From Phycomyces blakesleeanus NRRL 1555(-) (lineage: Eukaryota > Mucoromycota > Mucoromycetes > Mucorales > Phycomycetaceae): 64,000 bases of DNA. The stretch is from NCBI RefSeq assembly GCF_001638985.1, contig NW_017265140.1:558001-622000 (forward strand), read 5' to 3'. Positions 60,242-64,000 of the stretch are shown here, piece after piece (position 1 is the stretch's first letter; every line of letters starts with the position of its first letter). The position numbers and the translations under genes are program-made. A model generated the notes under the pieces. It made no database searches. It was not told the origin of the DNA and saw nothing but the letters and a program-made list of their open reading frames with translations.

Positions 60242-61446
60242 TTATACGCGTTTTGACCACGCAGGCATTTTTGTGACCAAGCCACGAGGAATTGTCTCGT
60301 GTACTAACACATGACTCCGCGACTTCAACTGCGTTGCTCTTTTTCCGAAGTCATCTTTGGCAAGCTCATCAAGAAAGTCAAACATGGTATTCAACTATAA
60401 ATGTATATATACATCAGGGATCAAACAATAGAAAAAATATTTTTTATAAAACATTACCTCATCACTACACCTATCAGGACGAGATGCAACAACAGAAGTA
60501 TCAGTTTCTGACTCATCACCAGACATTGCGTCTCTGTAAAAAACGCCATTATAATCCCAATTAAACTTTTCAGTGACGGCATTCTTATGCTTTGTGTACA
60601 TTCTTTTTCTCCTTTTATTAAGCTACAATATATATAATATTTTAAGTATACTTGTCAAAATTGAATTATTATAAGTAGAAATGCTTACAGCAGTCTTTCT
60701 ATTTCCTTTTCTGTTTGAGGTAGTGTTTGTCTGTCTGTCTTCTTCAGTAAGCCTACTAGCAGCCAAGCGATTGTAATAGCTGTTTACAATTATACCACAT
60801 AGCTCTTTTGGTGGTACCATGGCTGCTACAGGTTGACGACGAATGTAAAGCATCAAATCACTTGCAAAATTCTTGTTAAACTCGTCAGACAAACCAATAT
60901 TGACATCCCAAGTTGGTTTATCATCATTCTTTCTGATCAACTACAAATCATCTGTCTTAAGATTAATATCTCTGAACCGCCCCTGAATAATACTCTATTA
61001 AAGGTATATTGATGTTAGATTTAAAGGGAGATTGTTTTTATAATTTTAGTATTTGAGCTTACTGAGATCTTTGGGTGTCTTGAGCTGCTTATGATGTCCT
61101 GAGGATTCATATCAGAGTTCAGAACGGCTTGCATGCCAGTCGATTGAGCACCCACCTGGAATTGTACTGTTCAAATAGTCAGTCTATTGGAAAACAATAT
61201 AGTTTGTGTTTAATTACCTTTCAATTCACTAACATCGGAACTAATGGCTGTCATTTTGTCATTGAGTGTAGCGAGAAGACTGACTACATCATTAAACTCT
61301 GACACTGGAATTGACATATTTTCTGGTCTAAGAGCAATCATTGGATTTGACGATTCTATATGCCTAGTGTTGACTGCATTGATCAATGGCCTAGATGTTG
61401 ATCCATTGGTACGTGCGTTCTGGTTGATGTTAGTTCTTGGAGCCAT
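60242..61446 (-). pseudogene. Accessory gene of element D, convergent, one in-frame TAG
   Basis: Read down from ATG 61446 in about five exons: 61446-61211 (ending VSLLATLNDKMTAISSDVSE, a short coiled coil like the start of the B and C accessory proteins); a small exon near 61155-61065; one near 61000-60690 with FNKNFASDLMLYIRRQPVAA; one with KRRKRMYTKHKNAVTEKFNW and an acidic GDESETD tail; and a last exon ending at 60242. A TAG at 60941-60943 (DDL-stop-LIRKN) breaks it, again explicable from CAG. It lies tail to tail with the transposase, unlike B and C where the pair is divergent. Similarity to the other accessory genes is limited to layout and general features, so homology is uncertain. Confidence 0.5.
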
Positions 61447-63860
61447 TATCTGTATTTTTATATAATAAAATAATAAGTTTCTAGTATATATTGCTTGATA
61501 TTTCTATTTTAATAAATTTTTAAGAGAGCACTTTACATGTAAAGAATTGTAGAGTAATTGAGTGATTAAACAATTATGTTAATGATTAAGCGAGCAAGTT
61601 GAGCAAGTGTATAAGTGTGTAAATACTTCTTTATTTAAATGATTAAGAAGATCAAAATATATTATTTTGAAAAAAATTGAGCTAGAAAACAACTTCTTTA
61701 GGTATATAGTAAGTAACAATTGTTTTATGAAACATATAAAGCTATAATTACTAGACAATTTTTTTTAAAGAGAAACAGTCTAATAAGTTTTTCAGGGTCT
61801 ATGGCTTTTTCAAACACTGTTTTTTATTTTCCCACCTTTTTCTGTTTTTCTCTACTCTTTAATAATATTAATAAAAATAACACTCTTTTAATCCTACTAT
61901 GTTTCACTTTAGACACCCTTAATATATACATATGATGCAGATGTCTTTCATTATACAAGAGGTACTTTACCATTAAATATATCATTATTTTACTAACTAT
62001 AAATTACTTTAAATAGCCATTACATATATTTCTCTGATATAACCGGTGCAGACAAAAAAAACACAAAAACATATTGGTGGCATGTACGTATATATCTATA
62101 TCAACATCTCCTTCCCAGTATTAAAAATAATATCTAACATATAATTTAAATATAGCTCACCCTTGATTTACATATGGTCAGTAAAAACAAATCATATAAA
62201 GAATATAAGGGTATGTGTTATTCATTTTATTATTATGTTGTTTTTATTTTGTTTTGTTTTTTTATATCAGCATTCTCACTCTCCTTTTTTATAGTTGAAA
62301 TAATTCCTCACATTCTTATATGACCAGTACTCAAGAACAAGACATGTTCCTTTAGTAAATATGTATGTATATATTTTATATTCCTTTCTTTGTAATATAT
62401 ACTTGAATGACGCATCGGCTTGTAGCTTTTGATAATATAAATCTGTGTTTTATTCCATTATTAACAAATTATTCTAACAGTATGTAAGTATCTTTCTACT
62501 CCCTTTAATCAAATAGCTTCAGTAAGCATATATACTCACTATCCAAGTTTATTAATTCAAAAAATTCTGAAACAAAATTTATAAGAAGTACAATATAACA
62601 GATTAGTGTATTTAATAGTAATACTATATAGAATTCTTATTATTGCCAAAAAAAGGCTTTTTTTATCCAAAATAAAAACAAATAAAAAACCATTTCTCAA
62701 AACAAAACAATATCCAATTGAGAGACTTGTACTTAGCATTTGCATCTATGAGAATTTTTTCTTCAATTCATTTAGCCAATAAACATTAAAGAAGAGCCCT
62801 GTTATTATGCCTGTTATTACAAAAACAAGGCCTACATCAAATTACAGGTGTAATCAGTGGTAGATAATACATTGTTCTGCATTTGGAATAGTCTATATAA
62901 TTGATCCCCAAGAACAGTTGATACACAGACATCACCACAGGAGATTTTTCTAGTGTTACAAATGACTGTTTTGTACGACGGTGGCTCGATTTCCTATTTT
63001 GGATTTACTATTTTTGAAGCTTCACGATTTTAAAAATAGACCAAATTTGAAAAATAGAATGCTGACAAAAAAAATCTTCGGTTTGAAAAAAATATTTTTA
63101 TTTTTATTTTGTAGGTTGAAAATACAGGGGTCATAAAATACTAGGCTACCAGTACCAGTCTAGTACTGGCTGCTATTGCAGGGTAGACAGGAGCTGCTGG
63201 TACTGGTAGCTATTATTATAAATAAAAAGCTAGCTAGCTACTTCAATACAATTTACAAAATAAAAAAGCTATGGATAGAACCTTTTCATTTCATTGAGCT
63301 TGAAGTGTTTCAAACCTATATAGACAACAAGAATGATTAGTGGCTGCAATCTTTAAGAGTTGTTTCCAATAACTTACCTTTGATAATGATGATAATAAAT
63401 AAATCTAGAGTAAGACATAAATTTGTTTTTGTTAATATTCATATTGTATAGACTACTCTTAATGTCAACACACGTACCTTTATAAGCTTAAAAAATTGTT
63501 GGATCTTATACTATTTCGAGATTAAATATGATTAGTAAATGCCAATTAAAATAAATGATCTTTTATATTGTTTTTTAGAAGCCGTCATATATATCATACC
63601 ATAGATTTTCGTGAAAAGAACATGTTATTGTATACTAGCATTAAAAGTCTGATTAGTAACTTGATCATGTTAAAAAAATACAGAGTAAAGAATGTTTTGG
63701 TTTTTTTTATTTTTTCTTGGTTTTTTAAAATCTCAGCAAAATAATGCAATTTAATTGATTTGTTCATAAAATAGACACGTTGTAACTTGAACAAAATTAA
63801 GGGGTACACGTTAATTCTATCTATCTTTTTATCTTTACTTCCTTTACATTACAAAGAACA
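61447..63860. other. 2.4-kb gene-free stretch with a hairpin
   Basis: AT-rich with no coding signal. At 63145-63158 and 63197-63210 a perfect 14-bp inverted pair (GCTACCAGTACCAG and complement) forms a stem, with further CCAGT/ACTGG repeats in the loop. The right end of element D should lie here but was not identified. Confidence 0.45.
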
Positions 63861-64000
63861 ATGAACAGAGTACCAAAAAAAGTTGCCCAAGGAAGAGTAT
63901 CAGTACCTACTCCGAGAATTCCGGGCCAACTCAACTTCAGACTTGTTGACATTGGCAAGTCTTGCTCACTTTGTGAGAAGACCTTTAAAGATCACTGTAA
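63861..64000 (+). CDS. Partial gene running off the window, zinc-finger-like start
   Basis: An ATG at 63861 opens a frame of 46 codons reaching the window edge: a basic start (MNRVPKKVAQGR), then CSLCEKTFKDHC, a possible zinc-binding module. Its position in the island and the similar layout to the N-terminus of transposase D suggest the first exon of another Tnp2-like transposase. Too little is visible to be sure. Confidence 0.4.
   Translation, partial: MNRVPKKVAQGRVSVPTPRIPGQLNFRLVDIGKSCSLCEKTFKDHC

Noticed and set aside
1..64000. CRISPR arrays, bacterial operons, riboswitches
   Set aside because: The window is eukaryotic; no direct-repeat/spacer array or prokaryotic signal was seen.

Overview
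The window looks like a nuclear chromosome segment from an early-diverging fungus, most likely Mucoromycota. The evidence is AT-rich sequence, many short introns (about 43-160 bp) with GT..AG ends, fungal housekeeping genes, and fungal-type transposons (KDZ and Tnp2-like/Plavaka-CACTA). I cannot name the species.

Positions 1-21,200 are ordinary euchromatin with eight spliced or intronless genes: a Dsn1/Mis13-like kinetochore protein (652-1786), an unrecognised spliced gene (2609-3659), a Sel1-repeat protein with a long Gln-Thr tract (4025-6240, minus), an ankyrin-DysF-FYVE protein (8523-10619, minus), an ankyrin-DIL protein (11524-14340), the ribosome-biogenesis factor SURF6/Rrp14 (15867-17516), a fungal-specific transcription-factor-domain protein without a zinc cluster (17728-19575) and a zinc-dependent medium-chain dehydrogenase (20074-21184).

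From about 21.2 kb to the end no confident host protein gene is visible. This is a nested transposon island: a decayed Helitron helicase (22440-23760); CACTA/Plavaka-type element A (25114-28270, internally deleted); an older terminal-repeat element E (28561-43712), itself interrupted by a complete KDZ element (28639-36744, 8-bp target duplication) and by CACTA element B (37610-42976); two MITEs with TIRs starting GAGCAYCTCCAGCAG; CACTA element C (48108-56064); and a Tnp2-like element D (about 56.5-61.4 kb). Four solo LTRs of one 532/533-bp family, each with a perfect 5-bp duplication, are scattered through it: one interrupts transposase D and one carries a second-family solo LTR inside it. A tRNA-Gln(CUG) gene lies at 47796-47866.

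The most interesting pattern is that each transposase is paired with a small second gene. The KDZ transposase is accompanied by an HMG-box protein. In B and C the Tnp2-like transposase is paired with a divergently transcribed gene for a coiled-coil protein sharing a W-x2-IP ... C-x3-W motif region; A keeps a remnant of it, and D has a possible convergent analogue. Each Tnp2-like transposase also carries at least one in-frame TGA, often where a relative has Trp, and the KDZ transposase appears to have a single shift in an A8 run. All functional statements are inferred from sequence reading only; no database search was run.
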